Program-made: the position numbers and the translations under genes | Assembly: GCA_950097015.1 (NCBI GenBank) | Contig: CATNEN010000001.1 | Location: forward strand, 19,968,501-20,032,500 | DNA length: 64,000 bases | Source of the DNA: Macrostomum hystrix | Lineage: Eukaryota > Platyhelminthes > Macrostomidae | Reading direction: 5' to 3' | Notes under the pieces: generated by a model | What the model was told of the DNA's origin: nothing | The model's input: the letters and a program-made list of their open reading frames with translations, nothing else | Databases searched by the model: none | In this document: positions 30,504 through 40,861 of the stretch, in pieces | How positions within the stretch are numbered: the first letter of the stretch is position 1 | How the letters are laid out: every line of letters starts with the position of its first letter

Positions 30504-33500
30504 TCAACCCGGCACATATCGATCAACCGGCATCCGCCTCCGCACCGGGTAGCGCCTCTGGGGCAGCTCGTCCGCAGCGTCTCCGCCGCCGTGCAGCTCG
30601 TGCGCGAAGGGCGGCTGCTCGAAACGCTCGACGTCGGGTGCCGGCAGGAACAGCGGCCGAAGGCGGTTTACGTTCACTCTGCGCGTCTTGCCATTCTTGC
30701 CGATCTCGACCACCAGATTGCGCTGGGACAGCACCCGCCAGCCGGGGTCCCAGTACGGCGCCAGCTTGGAGCCCCTCAGCTCGATGCGCAGCAGCACCTC
30801 GTCGCCCTGGCCGAATCTGCGCAGCTGCCCGGCTGACCTGCTGTAGTCGCTCTGCTGCTCGCCAGCCGCCTGCACCAGGTGCTCCTCGACAAACTCTCGA
30901 ATGCGCAGCAGGTCGGCCTCCAGCTTGTCTGCGTAGGTCCGCACGTCGTAGAACCGCCTGGGCTGCTGGCTGAGGACTGGCAGACAAGGGTCACGCCTGG
31001 TGAAGACCTTCAGCGGTGGCAGTCGCGTTGAGCAGTGCACTCGCGAGTTGTAGGACAGCAGGATCAGCGGCAGCTTGTCCTCCCACTCGCTCTCTCGCTC
31101 GGTGAAGCACCTGAGTAGTTGCAGCACGGACTTGTTTCCCGACTCGGCCAGTCCGTTTCCTTTCGGATTGTACGCTGTGGTTCTTGTCTTGGTGACTCCC
31201 AGACCGCGCAGAGTGTCTTGAAAGAGCTGGCTCTCGAAATTCGGGCCTTGGTCCGAGTGGATGACTCGAGGCAGTCCAGCCTGGGAGCAGATTGAAAGGA
31301 AGGCGCGAGCCGTAGTCTGGGCCGTCTGGTCTGGTAACGCCACAGCCGTCAGGTACTTGGAAAATTGGTCCTGAGCTACCAGCAGGTAATGGTTGCCGCG
31401 TGATGATGGTGCCACCTTGACGATGTCGATGGCCACCGAGTCCCATGGCGATCCGATAGGCAGCTCTCCGAGTGGCGCCTTGGGCTGCGAGCCTGCCTTC
31501 TTCTCCTGGCAGACGGCGCAGCTCTGGCAGTGCTGCAGGACATCCTCAGCCATGCCCGGCCAGTAGGCAGTCAGCTTGAGCGTGCGGTAGCATTTCTCGG
31601 CACCGAAGTGGCCTCCCAGATCTTCGTGAGTGTCTGCTAGGAACTGGTGTCGTAGAAATGCCGGCACCACTGGAACTTCCCTCAGTCCGTCCAGGTCGTT
31701 GAACTTGCGGGAGAGAACTCCGTCATCATTCAGCTTCAGCTTCCTCCAGATTCTGCTCAGCTGCTGCAGCGGTCCTGACCGCCATCTTGGAGGCACGTCT
31801 GGCTCGTTGACGATCGCTTGAATCACCTGACTAAGCTCTGGATCTTGCCGCTGAGCAGTTTTGAGCTCTTCCGAGCCGATTTCTGCTGTCAGTTGAGTCG
31901 CTGCAATTTCCGGGGCGTGCAGCCTGGACAGCGCGTCGGCATCAGAATTCTCCACACCTCTGCGGTACTTGAACTCTTGGAGCAGCAGCCGCCAGCGACC
32001 CAGCCTACCATAGCTATCGATTCTCTGGGAATCGATGTAGGTGAGCGGGCAGTGATCCGTGTGCACCGTGAAATGCTTGCCAAGCAAGTAATGCCGGAAG
32101 ACTTTGAAAGCGTGCAGGATGGCCAGACACTCCTTCTCTGTTGCTGAGTACTTTTTCTCCGCCGAGTTGAACGCCCTGCTCGAAAACTCGATCACTGCAT
32201 CGCCTTGCTTCAGGATTGCACCGACCCCACTGCCGCTGGCATCCGTGAAGACAGCGAACTCCTTGGAAAAGTCCGGGTTCACCAGGATCGGAGGACTCAT
32301 CAGGCAGATCTTGAGCTCGTCGAAGGCAGCTTGGCACTCTGCAGTCCACTCAAACGCCACGCCCTTGCCAGTCAGGTGGTGAAGTGGTGCAGCGATGGCA
32401 GCGAAGTTGGCAACATGGCGGCGGTACTGGTTGCACAGGCCGATAAACTGGCGGATCTCCTTGACTGACCTCGGCTCCTTCCACTGCTGAATCGCCTCCA
32501 GCTTCTCTTTGCTTGGCTGAGCTCCCTCCTTTGAATAGCGCATGCCGAGGAAAGTCACTTCAGGCACCGCGATCTTGCACTTGGAGCCTCTCAGTGTCAG
32601 TCCGGCTGCTCGGACACGCTGAAGTGCCTCTCGCAGTTGCAGCAGATGCTCCTTCCTGGTCTTTGAGAAGCACAGGCTGTCATCGAAAAACGTGAAGACG
32701 AAGTCACAGCCATTGAAAACTTTGGACATAAGCATGCAGAACGTGCTGGGGCCACCTGACAGGCCTTGAGGCATTCTCTTAAATTGGTATAGCGGCATCC
32801 CTGGTCCAGGGCTAAAGGCCGTCTTCTGTCTGTCTTCTTCAGCCAGAGGGATCTGGAAGTAACCTCCATTGAGATCCAGCACTGAGAACACCGTGCTGCC
32901 CGCTATTCGATCTCGTGCCTCCTCCATTAGCGGAATTCCTTGCGCCGACCGAATCGTCTTCTTGTTGAGCTCTCTGTAGTCGATGGTCAGCCGCAGACTG
33001 CCGTCCTTCTTGGTCACGTACACCGGTGGAGCCACGTACGGACTCTCGCTCAGTTCGATCACGTCGTTCTCCAGCAGCTCCTGAATCAGCAGCTCCGCCT
33101 TCTCCCGGTAGTGCACGGGCATTCGGCGCGGTGGGACACGAACTGGCACCTCATCAGCGAGAACAATTCGATGCTGCTGGAGATGCGTAAGTCCCGGCTT
33201 CTTCTTGAACACGTCCTTGAACTCCATCAGCAGTCGCTGAACTTCGGGGTCATCGGTGGTTGGCAGCTCAAAATCCACGCAGCTGAACTCGGGCACGAGA
33301 GCATCCTCGATGTCAACTTGGTCGTCCGTCTCACTCTGGAACCTTGCACTGCAGATACGACCAGCAGCTGCAGGGTTGGCCTTGAAGTCCAGCTGCAAAC
33401 GGTGCTTGCCGATGAAGTCGATCCCGACGATGACAGGACAAACCAAATCGGACACCACGTAGAACAAATGCAGCGCTGTCACTTTCCCGACTGTGAGCGG

Positions 33501-33557
33501 CAACTCGATCTGCCACTCGATGCTGATTGGCTGCTTGTTCACCGAGTGCAGCTGCAC
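30504..33557 (-). CDS. pol: Gypsy pol: protease end, RT, RNase H, integrase
   Basis: Open for 1,017 codons from the first ATG. The true pol frame extends upstream through the protease motif LLDTGSQCSLV near 33,640 to overlap the end of gag in the -1 frame, so a -1 frameshift is the likely expression route. RT lies about residues 170-340 (LDLNGGYFQIPL; FFDD in place of YxDD near 290). RNase H is near 438 (FTDASGSG). The integrase HHCC finger is at about 644-683, then D near 711, HSDQG near 768 and E in NGLAESGNK near 805. No chromodomain was seen at the C-terminus. Intact. Confidence 0.93.
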   Translation of the reverse strand: MQLHSVNKQPISIEWQIELPLTVGKVTALHLFYVVSDLVCPVIVGIDFIGKHRLQLDFKANPAAAGRICSARFQSETDDQVDIEDALVPEFSCVDFELPTTDDPEVQRLLMEFKDVFKKKPGLTHLQQHRIVLADEVPVRVPPRRMPVHYREKAELLIQELLENDVIELSESPYVAPPVYVTKKDGSLRLTIDYRELNKKTIRSAQGIPLMEEARDRIAGSTVFSVLDLNGGYFQIPLAEEDRQKTAFSPGPGMPLYQFKRMPQGLSGGPSTFCMLMSKVFNGCDFVFTFFDDSLCFSKTRKEHLLQLREALQRVRAAGLTLRGSKCKIAVPEVTFLGMRYSKEGAQPSKEKLEAIQQWKEPRSVKEIRQFIGLCNQYRRHVANFAAIAAPLHHLTGKGVAFEWTAECQAAFDELKICLMSPPILVNPDFSKEFAVFTDASGSGVGAILKQGDAVIEFSSRAFNSAEKKYSATEKECLAILHAFKVFRHYLLGKHFTVHTDHCPLTYIDSQRIDSYGRLGRWRLLLQEFKYRRGVENSDADALSRLHAPEIAATQLTAEIGSEELKTAQRQDPELSQVIQAIVNEPDVPPRWRSGPLQQLSRIWRKLKLNDDGVLSRKFNDLDGLREVPVVPAFLRHQFLADTHEDLGGHFGAEKCYRTLKLTAYWPGMAEDVLQHCQSCAVCQEKKAGSQPKAPLGELPIGSPWDSVAIDIVKVAPSSRGNHYLLVAQDQFSKYLTAVALPDQTAQTTARAFLSICSQAGLPRVIHSDQGPNFESQLFQDTLRGLGVTKTRTTAYNPKGNGLAESGNKSVLQLLRCFTERESEWEDKLPLILLSYNSRVHCSTRLPPLKVFTRRDPCLPVLSQQPRRFYDVRTYADKLEADLLRIREFVEEHLVQAAGEQQSDYSRSAGQLRRFGQGDEVLLRIELRGSKLAPYWDPGWRVLSQRNLVVEIGKNGKTRRVNVNRLRPLFLPAPDVERFEQPPFAHELHGGGDAADELPQRRYPVRRRMPVDRYVPG

Positions 33558-33769
33558 TCCGGCTGAAGTTGCGCGGCTGAGCTGCGATTTCGTCAGAATG
33601 CTGGAGTCGACCAGTGAGCACTGGCTGCCGGTGTCTAAAAGCGCCTTTACACTTCTACCATCAAGCTTGCACTCAAACTGCGAAAGTCGGTCGGGCGTAA
33701 CGCTGCATCCACTGAAGACCCTGCCGACTGCGAGCGCTGGCCCCGGAACCTGCGCTGGTGAACCCGCAG

Positions 33770-34582
33770 TTACTGCTGGCCGAGGTGGCGGGCCCGCCCA
33801 CCCCAGCCTCTGGCGTTTCCCGACTGCTGCCGCCGGCTGTAGCAGTCCTTGGCGATGTGGCCGGTTTTGTGGCAGTTGTAGCAGACGATATCGGATCTCG
33901 GTCGGTGTGGCCTTGCTGTACTGCTGCTTCTCACTTCACAGGCTGCCAGCTGCTCCAGCTGGGTGCTCAATGTACTCACTGAGGCCTGCAGACTCTGCAC
34001 TGTGTCCCGCAGCTCCTGTACTTCGCTGGACTGGCTCTGCCGAGGCTGTACCGCAGCTGCTTGCGTTGCTGCTGAATTGTGCTGCATCAGTAGCTGAGCC
34101 TTTTCAAGCGCTTGCACTGAGGTCTTGATGTTGGTGTCTGCTCGAATCTGCCAGCCCACGGAGTCTGGCAGGCCACAGATAAACTGATGAAACAGCAGGG
34201 CTTCTCGAGCATCCACATCGACCACGGCAGAGCTCTGCAGCAGTTTCTTCAACTCGTACAGGTACATGCGTGGAGTCTCACTTGCCAAAATTCTCCTCGC
34301 CTTGAACGCCTCCATGACGGCGAAGTGCTCTCGGTCCGGGTGGAAAGCATTCTCCAGTGCTCCAGTAACTTTACCGAATTCTGCCTGATCGGCTGCAGAC
34401 AGTTCCAAATAGACGACAAGGGCTTCGCCGTCTAGAAAAGTTGCCAGTCGCTCCGCCTTGCAAGCGTCCCACTTGTTCACTTTGGCACAAACTTCAAAAC
34501 GCTGCAGCCATTCTTTAAAGTTGCCTGCACTGAATACTCTGGGCAGCGCTGCACTAGCTTTCTCAGCCATTGTGGAAACCAC
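33770..34582 (-). CDS. gag: Gypsy gag with CCHC zinc knuckle
   Basis: Protein of 270 aa. The capsid-like helical region (FKEWLQRFEVCAKVNKW, then AFKARRILASETPRMYLYEL) is followed by one zinc knuckle CYNCHKTGHIAKDC near residue 245. It ends at TAA beside the pol frame, which lies at -1. It would form the virus-like particle and bind element RNA. Translation begins 15 bases after the start of the primer-binding region. Confidence 0.9.
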   Translation of the reverse strand: MVSTMAEKASAALPRVFSAGNFKEWLQRFEVCAKVNKWDACKAERLATFLDGEALVVYLELSAADQAEFGKVTGALENAFHPDREHFAVMEAFKARRILASETPRMYLYELKKLLQSSAVVDVDAREALLFHQFICGLPDSVGWQIRADTNIKTSVQALEKAQLLMQHNSAATQAAAVQPRQSQSSEVQELRDTVQSLQASVSTLSTQLEQLAACEVRSSSTARPHRPRSDIVCYNCHKTGHIAKDCYSRRQQSGNARGWGGRARHLGQQ

Positions 34583-34594
34583 GCTCTGCTACCA
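34577..34594 (-). promoter_or_regulatory. Primer-binding site, tRNA-iMet type
   Basis: In element sense TGGTAGCAGAGCGTGGTT, two bases after the 5' LTR. It matches the complement of the animal initiator tRNA-Met 3' end except for two adjacent bases. Confidence 0.7.
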
Positions 34595-34596
34595 CT

Positions 34597-34787
34597 TGTG
34601 GACTAAGGCAGAGAGACTGCGACTTAGAGTTGACGAAGATTTACAGCGATTTATTTATTGACTCACGAGTTAAATAGCAATCAGTGCCAAGGTGTAAAAG
34701 TGAGAGAGAAAGGTATGCACGCGGTTGATGTACATTAGACACCCAGAGAAGTGAACGCATATGTACGATGCATTGCCACACACTACA
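34597..34787 (-). repeat. 5' LTR of Gypsy element
   Basis: 191 bp, 190 identical to the other LTR by eye. Holds the promoter for the element on the minus strand. Confidence 0.92.
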
Positions 34788-34791
34788 CTCA

Positions 34792-36810
34792 TAAGGGACT
34801 AGCACTTTTAGTTAGGCGGCTAATTAGTGGGAGGGAAAACATAGGATTGGTGACTTAATATACAAACGATTTACTTGCCAATCACTAATTTACTAGGCCA
34901 ATTTTAATAACAATGAATCCTTTCACTATGCTGTTCTCCTATCTTTATTTTATCTTTAGACAGCCCTCGATCATGAGTGGCTAACTCATTAGGGGGTGGG
35001 CTCTGGTGATGCCGAGCTGAAGGCTGCGGCAGGAAGGCAACCGTAAGCGCGCATGCGAGTAATAAGGAGCTAGGGATTTGCGAGTAAAATGCGGAGTGTA
35101 GCATGTGTTTCTCTGCTAGGGGTGGGGAATTCCTTGGCGGGTTTTTCCTCTCTTCCTGGCGGATCAAGGAGTACGTGTCAAACTCCCCTGCCAATTGAGT
35201 TTCCCTTCTGTTCCCCGCCTTTCGCAACTGCCGTCACGGAAGCGAGGGCGATGATCAATTAATCTTTAGACTTTTAGCCGGTTTCGAGCATTGCTAGGGG
35301 TAGGCACGGCAGTCATGCCTGTGGCCTATGGGGCGAGTGGGACTGGCCAGCCTGAGGCCAATAGGACCACTCCCTGCATCCTTTGTACCGCCTCATCTCT
35401 CCCTTCATCTCTCCCTTCATCCCTTCCTTCGTCTCAGCCCTCTCCGCGACAACTCGCGGGCAGCTGCGCGATCGACCTTCGACTCTATCGCCTTTTGTCC
35501 ACACTCCTATCTTTCACCAGGGCGGTCATTGGCTTGCAAAAGACCTACCCATTTCAGTAGGCCATACATTGCTCTGACAAACTAGGATTTCTTACTAGGA
35601 TCAATTTGCAATCTCTCAGGCTCTCGCCTAACTCTCTGCAGCCTTTGCTGCTGTCTCCTCCGTTTTCTCTCCGTAAATCTAGACTTCGGGATCCGTTCCA
35701 TGATCGTGGCCTCCTCAACCCTAGCCTCATCGAGCTTAACATAGGATCGAATGAAATTAGCGAACGTTGAACCAACGTGACATTTCTGTTTAACAATTCC
35801 AAGCCAGCTTTCAATATGCGCATTAAAATAAAAAAATATTTCTAAGCTATTGGAGACCAAAAGAACATTGCCCTGAGCGGCAAAAGTGATAAATATTTAA
35901 GAAGAAAAGTTTCAAATAATATCGGAGAGTAAAATGGATTAGTAACTTCAATACTATTGCCACTTCCGGACTCAGAAACTTTCTTTAATCACTTAAAAAA
36001 TGGTGATGTTTTTAAAACACCTGCGTCACGTGACTCATCTTTGTCTTCCGAATCAAGTTTTTACATATCGCAATCGTCTTGAGCTATGATTTCATTAATC
36101 TCAGAAGCAAATCTCAGAAGAATCTGGCTTCCCTTCTCAATACAGCTGCAAACGCATTCGTGCTTCGCTAGATCGCCCCGATGATTTGGGCAGAAATATA
36201 TTCGCCATTGTTTTAACCTTAAAAATTAAAATAAAAACTATAGTTTTAAAAAAACCTCCTCAATCACAGATTGGGAAGCGCGATTATCTCTTTCCAAGAA
36301 ACCAGAAACAAATCTGGCAGAGTGTTATTTTATACGTCAATGATGAGTTAGAGTCTGCGTCTGCCACTGATGGTGGTGGTAGATGTAGACGTTGTGATTA
36401 GTTTTTCTTCAAAATTTGCTTTGAAGAGCTCTGAAGTCTAAAAGCGCAGCAGAAGTGGAATTAGCGTTTGAGAGCATGCTGAAGAGCTCAAAGCGGCAAC
36501 CACACTTCAGCCTCCTTTTTTCTGCTTATCTATTTTGACAAGCTCTAGCTCCTGCAGTTCAGAGCGTCGAGTAGCATCCTGAAATTTGTGTTGTGTAAGT
36601 AACTGCTTTCTTTTTTAGCAGTTCAGACAAAACTATTATCTGAAATTCACTCATAGTTATGTATAAATCAGTATTCTTAGCTGAAGAGCCTTTTCGCGAA
36701 TTTGTCGCTCCTGTTCGTCCGCCAGCCGCTGAAGCTCTTCAGCTTCAGAACTCTCTTTTGCTGAGCAATGAACGTCTTATATTCCGAATACGCTCGATGC
36801 CCTGCAGCGA
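34792..36810. other. No recognisable gene
   Basis: Mixed sequence. A short minus-strand frame (35,860-35,582) rich in Arg/Gln (KRRRQQQRLQRV) and a few other short frames have no family I can name. They may be remains of the hAT relic that follows. Confidence 0.4.
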
Positions 36811-37746
36811 TTAGCGCATCCGAATCGGCAATGTGTCCGGTGTCAGTTTTCTGGAGGCCAGGTAGCTGCTTTCAAGAAGACCGTTAATTTTTGTCTTGTC
36901 AGACAGTCGATTGCGCTTTTCTTGTGAGTAAAAATCTGTCATTTTTCCAATGAAGCGCTCGCAGTCGGCGTTGCCATGGAAGAGCGTACAGCAGGTGATA
37001 CCGAGACGACCGAAAAGCATGAAATCGTTTGAGTTGCTTAGCTTCTGCCATCGTGCAACGACATTCTGATCACTGGAGTCAGCATTAACACTGTTCAGAT
37101 TAAACAGACGAACTTGAGTGATCAGTTAATCTAGCTCCCGTTCTGGGATAACGTTAGGTAACTGCTTGGCCTTCGATCTTGTTTCGTGCTTTTCTTCGAT
37201 CGGCATAGAGAGGCCAAGAAAGGACAGGCTTCATAAAGTCTTGGACCTAATAGGCAAATTTACTTGCAGATACGTTGCCATTTGCACATAGAACTGCTTG
37301 AATTGAAACACGATTAGCCTTTGATTTGCAAGAGGCAAGCCAGAAAGGTAGGAATTTGTCTAAACTCCGACTGAAAGTTGTTCGAGCGGAAGTTGGACCG
37401 CAGCACTGTCGAATTTGAACTTGGCCACTGCCAAACCGTCATCGGAGAGAGCAGACGGCTTTACAAATTGGACAGCGACGGACGTTAGCAGCTTGATCCC
37501 TTGCTCACGAATTTTATGGACAAGGACAGCCTCGCTAGTTTGAAAGAGCATCTCGTACTTCCGCAACAGGCTAAGAGCATGTTCTAGGAAGCAAAGGGAC
37601 GGCCTAGTAGCAGGATCTGCGAGAAGCTTGACAATGCGAAGAGCTCGTGCACTAGTGTCAGTGCGAGACTTCGGCTCTGTGTTTTTTTCGAAGTATAGGA
37701 TGAGAACATCCAACTGCTCCAGAATGCGTTCTACACAGGGCAACAA
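36811..37746 (-). pseudogene. hAT-like transposase relic
   Basis: Two minus-strand fragments. The upstream one (37,746-37,360) has VERILEQLDVLILYF and LRKYEMLFQTSEAVLVHKI, the pattern of the central part of ZNF862/DUF4371-like hAT-derived proteins. The downstream one (37,020-36,811) has LFHGNADCERFIGKM and KRNRLSDKTKINGLL, the hAT C-terminal dimerisation region. About 340 bp of decayed sequence lies between. N-terminal zinc finger not found. Confidence 0.65.
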
Positions 37747-38937
37747 TGCTTCCAGCGCCCAGCTTTCTCTACGGGATCTAGCTGAAGTGATGCAGCTCTA
37801 TAATGAAAATTGCTAATTGAAAATAAAGTGGACATTAGATGATTATTGACAATAAAAACAGAAATAATTAGATTTTATATTCAGAAAACGGTTATAAAAT
37901 TCATTTGATTGTACTAGAATTATTCAAGAATCAGTTCAATAAAAAAGCTGACTAAAAAGTGTAAATGACACAGACACAAGTATTTCATAAGATCGTATTG
38001 AAATATACTATGCGTTTGTTGTACCTGTGGTTCTTGTTGTTGCTGATGTCGTCAACATTCTTGTTTTTTACGCCTTCTTCACCACTCCCAGTACCACAGA
38101 GCTTCCGTGGGGTTCTCGCTAGCACTCACCATTCCTTCCATGTTAAGCTCTCTTTTTTCCTTTCTGCCGCAGGACACTCCCACAGGTATGTCATCGTCTC
38201 CTCCCACTCCTGTGAAATGTGATATTTTGACTTAGGTCTCTCTTTGCGTTGAGATCCCTAAATGAGGTCGGGTGTCCTACTCTTTGCGAGAGACTCTATT
38301 GCCGCAAATCGAAAATAACGAAGATAAGACGATTCAGGATTCCAAGCTAAACAGCTTATATTTAGGTGTTAATTAGTTAACAAGATAAAGTTATGAATGA
38401 TTAATTCCCCTGGCAGCGCTCTTTCCGTTCCCTGCCAGGTACTGTACTTGATTAAATATTAAACTCACAATTCGCACTGGTAAATTACTAACAAAATCTC
38501 GATAACCTCAACACAAGAACACGCGAACTCTACTCGAAAATGCTCTGGACATCAACAAGAACTCACGAAAATAACATGACAATTGACACAAATAACTCCT
38601 AGACAAACAGATAGTCCCTATGACAAAACAAGACAAATAACACGAAACCTAACCAAAAGTCCCTAGTCTGAAACCGAGGCGACCAGCAAGCACTTCCGCA
38701 CTATGGCACAACGATAGTTCTATCGTGCCACATCTAATGTCAATTTGACGGCGTCCCACCGATGATTGTCGGCGATATGGAGAGTACTTCCGTGCTTGCC
38801 AATCCCTATCTAACACTCCGTCAGCAGTTGGCCAGACGAGCTCAGCGCAAGCTACGAGTACTTACTGACGTGGGTTTGAGTGTGGGGTTTTCTTCGACTA
38901 GCTAGTTGGACCGGTTAACCTGTCCCGGTATCTATTA
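37747..38937. other. No recognisable gene
   Basis: AT-rich to 38.0 kb, then unclassified sequence. The part from 38,400 to 38,937 may be the 5' region of the LINE fragment next to it, since it leads into the endonuclease remnant, but I see no diagnostic feature. Confidence 0.35.
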
Positions 38938-39336
38938 CTAGGATGCGTAACAACGATTGCAACGAAAGACACACGAAAATACCAGGAACCCCAGCCCTCC
39001 GCCTCTGGCCTTCCATCCTCCTTCCTGCCTTTCTCTGTCTTGCCGAATCACCGCGTACCCAGGCACTGTTCTGAAATCATCCTCTTCTCTGAGTTTTGTT
39101 TCTTGTAGCATCGCCACATCCAACTGCTGTAAGAAGTCAGACAGCTCCGGCATTTTGGCTGCCAGGTGATCGCATTTCCATTGCAAAATCCTCCACTTCG
39201 CCGTTCCCCAGCTGCCATCTTCTCCTGTCTCAGCCTCCACCTCCTCCTGCTCCTCCTTATCCAGTGTAACGGCATCCGTTGGGTCACCGTTGAATGTGTC
39301 CTGAAGGAAATCCGTTGTATCAACGTTGGCCTCCAA
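38938..39336 (-). pseudogene. LINE endonuclease fragment (APE type)
   Basis: 132-codon frame. After an acidic leader it reads RILQWKCDHLAAKMPEL, VAMLQETKLREEDDF and GGGLGFLVF, the start of an APE-type endonuclease domain of a non-LTR retrotransposon (usual pattern LQWNC...QETKL...GGG). The catalytic Asn of the first motif is Lys here, and nothing of the rest of ORF2 follows. A truncated, dead copy. Confidence 0.7.
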
Positions 39337-39775
39337 CGAACATTTCTTCTCATTTTCTACGGTTTAACAACAGCAAAGTTTCTCTTAAAACGTCGACGTC
39401 GTAGCTACATATTAGTTTTTCCAATTGTCTCCCAGAGGTATCATTATGCCCGAAGGTATAAAAAATGATAAACGTGGACAAACAATTTCAGAGGTTCCTT
39501 TATGTTACACAATCGGGCTTGCTCTAGCTTTCACGAGCGTGATTTAGACTTTAAAATATAATTAAAATTTATTTCGCTACGAAATAGGAATACTTTTAAA
39601 TAACCAACAATACTTGCAAATTGCTTGTATCTGAACTACCATCATAAAGTACCAATACCATAATTAAAGTACAGCTACTGTACTTTTATTTTCTGGACTT
39701 TTCCAAATCTTGTATGGATGTAGCTTTGGGAGCTATGGTTTTGCAATCTGTTATAAACATTGATGGTCTGGCACT
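39337..39775. other. No recognisable gene
   Basis: Spacer between LINE and recombinase fragments; AT-rich with no open frame of note. Confidence 0.4.
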
Positions 39776-40021
39776 TTATAATAGCACCATTTTATCTTGT
39801 TGGCCAATGGCTAGACGCGTGGTTTCTGGCTGCTCGGACTCGACATATCGCTGCACGCAGTCGCTTGACCAGTCACCAAGCAGCTGAACGGCCTCAAGCG
39901 GAAGCCCAGAGTCGCGGGCGAAAGTCGCGCCTCCCCGTGGAAGGCTGTGGCCAGAAAAGTGGTTGCCTGGCAATCCCATGGACTGAATAGCCTTCTGAAG
40001 CATCTTGTCGAACTTCGTCAA
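39776..40021 (-). pseudogene. Tyrosine recombinase fragment (DIRS/Crypton-like)
   Basis: 81 codons covering the C-terminal catalytic part: GHSLPRGGATFARDSG then QLLGDWSSDCVQRYV, matching the usual HSxRRGGATxA...GDWxSDxxxRY. The first Arg of HxxR is replaced by Pro, and the N-terminal part is missing, so it is inactive. It could be from a DIRS retroelement or a Crypton. Confidence 0.65.
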
Positions 40022-40203
40022 AAAAAAATAATAAATCCAGAAAACTGAACAAAGATTTGTAATTTTGGAGAAAAAAACATTCCATGAACAATTTAATGTT
40101 TGAATTAATCCACTTAATTGTCTGTAAGTCTGTTGTCTGCAAACAAAAAGAATTCAAAATATTGCAAAAAAGAAATGTCATTTGCCCATTTCGCAAACTA
40201 TAG

Positions 40204-40861
40204 TGTGACGATTAAATGACGAAGACAGAAGTCCGTGGCGGCGGCAATTAGAGTTCACTTCAGTCTAGACTCAGTTCAATGTAGCGGTAGCACTTTATTA
40301 ACGTGGTGCACTGGGATGCACGACAAGCAGAGCGAAGAAAGTAAGGTGCAGGAGCTCAATAATAGTAATAGCAATGACGCACGGCGAGGCGAAGTGGACA
40401 ACAAGTGGACAACGAGAAGATAAGGCGAGACAACTAGAACTAGAACCGGACAGGACAGGACAAGCACGAGAACCAGAACGAGAACCAGAACAGACTCAGA
40501 ACGAGAACCAGTGGGGCGCGAGCGGGCCTAAAGCCCTTAGTTAAATAAGCTTAGTAAACTGCAGAACAGGGCGATCGATAACTCTGGAAACTGGCTCCAG
40601 CCAATGAGCGTGTAAGTACACTGGTCTGGGCAGACGACAATTAAACATTAGCAAAACCAAGCTGTGGCAGCGCGATGTGCACTAACGCCTACTAACAGTA
40701 ACACTCTAATAATTACAGCTTAACCATACGAAACTGAGAAATGGATGAAAACGAGATGACATCAGTAAAACGGCCCTAGTTAGTACACACGTAAATTAGC
40801 TATGTAAATTAACGCGTAAATTAAATTGCTGGGGGCGCTCTCAACAAGTGCCAACGTCACA
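40204..40861 (-). repeat. Solo LTR, reverse orientation, inserted beside/in hAT relic
   Basis: Starts TGTGACGATTAAATG and ends GCCAACGTCACA, with 4-bp target duplication ATAG on both sides (40,200-40,203 and 40,862-40,865). Homologous in inverse orientation to 43,829-44,540. No internal retroelement genes, so a solo LTR. It cuts the 3' end of the hAT reading frame. Confidence 0.85.

Larger units (their letters stand above)
30171..34787 (-). mobile_element. Ty3/Gypsy LTR retrotransposon, full length, reverse orientation
   Basis: Two 191-bp LTRs (TG...CA) differ at one position seen (GGCATGC against GGTATGC). A 4-bp target duplication CTCA flanks the insertion (30,167-30,170 and 34,788-34,791). 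Gene order gag, then pol with protease, RT, RNase H and integrase, is the Ty3/Gypsy arrangement. All parts look intact, so insertion is recent. Confidence 0.93.

Noticed and set aside
30523-30987. 154-codon minus-strand frame and other frames overlapping Gypsy pol
   Set aside because: Shadow frames in GC-rich pol sequence; the 1,017-codon frame carries all domains.
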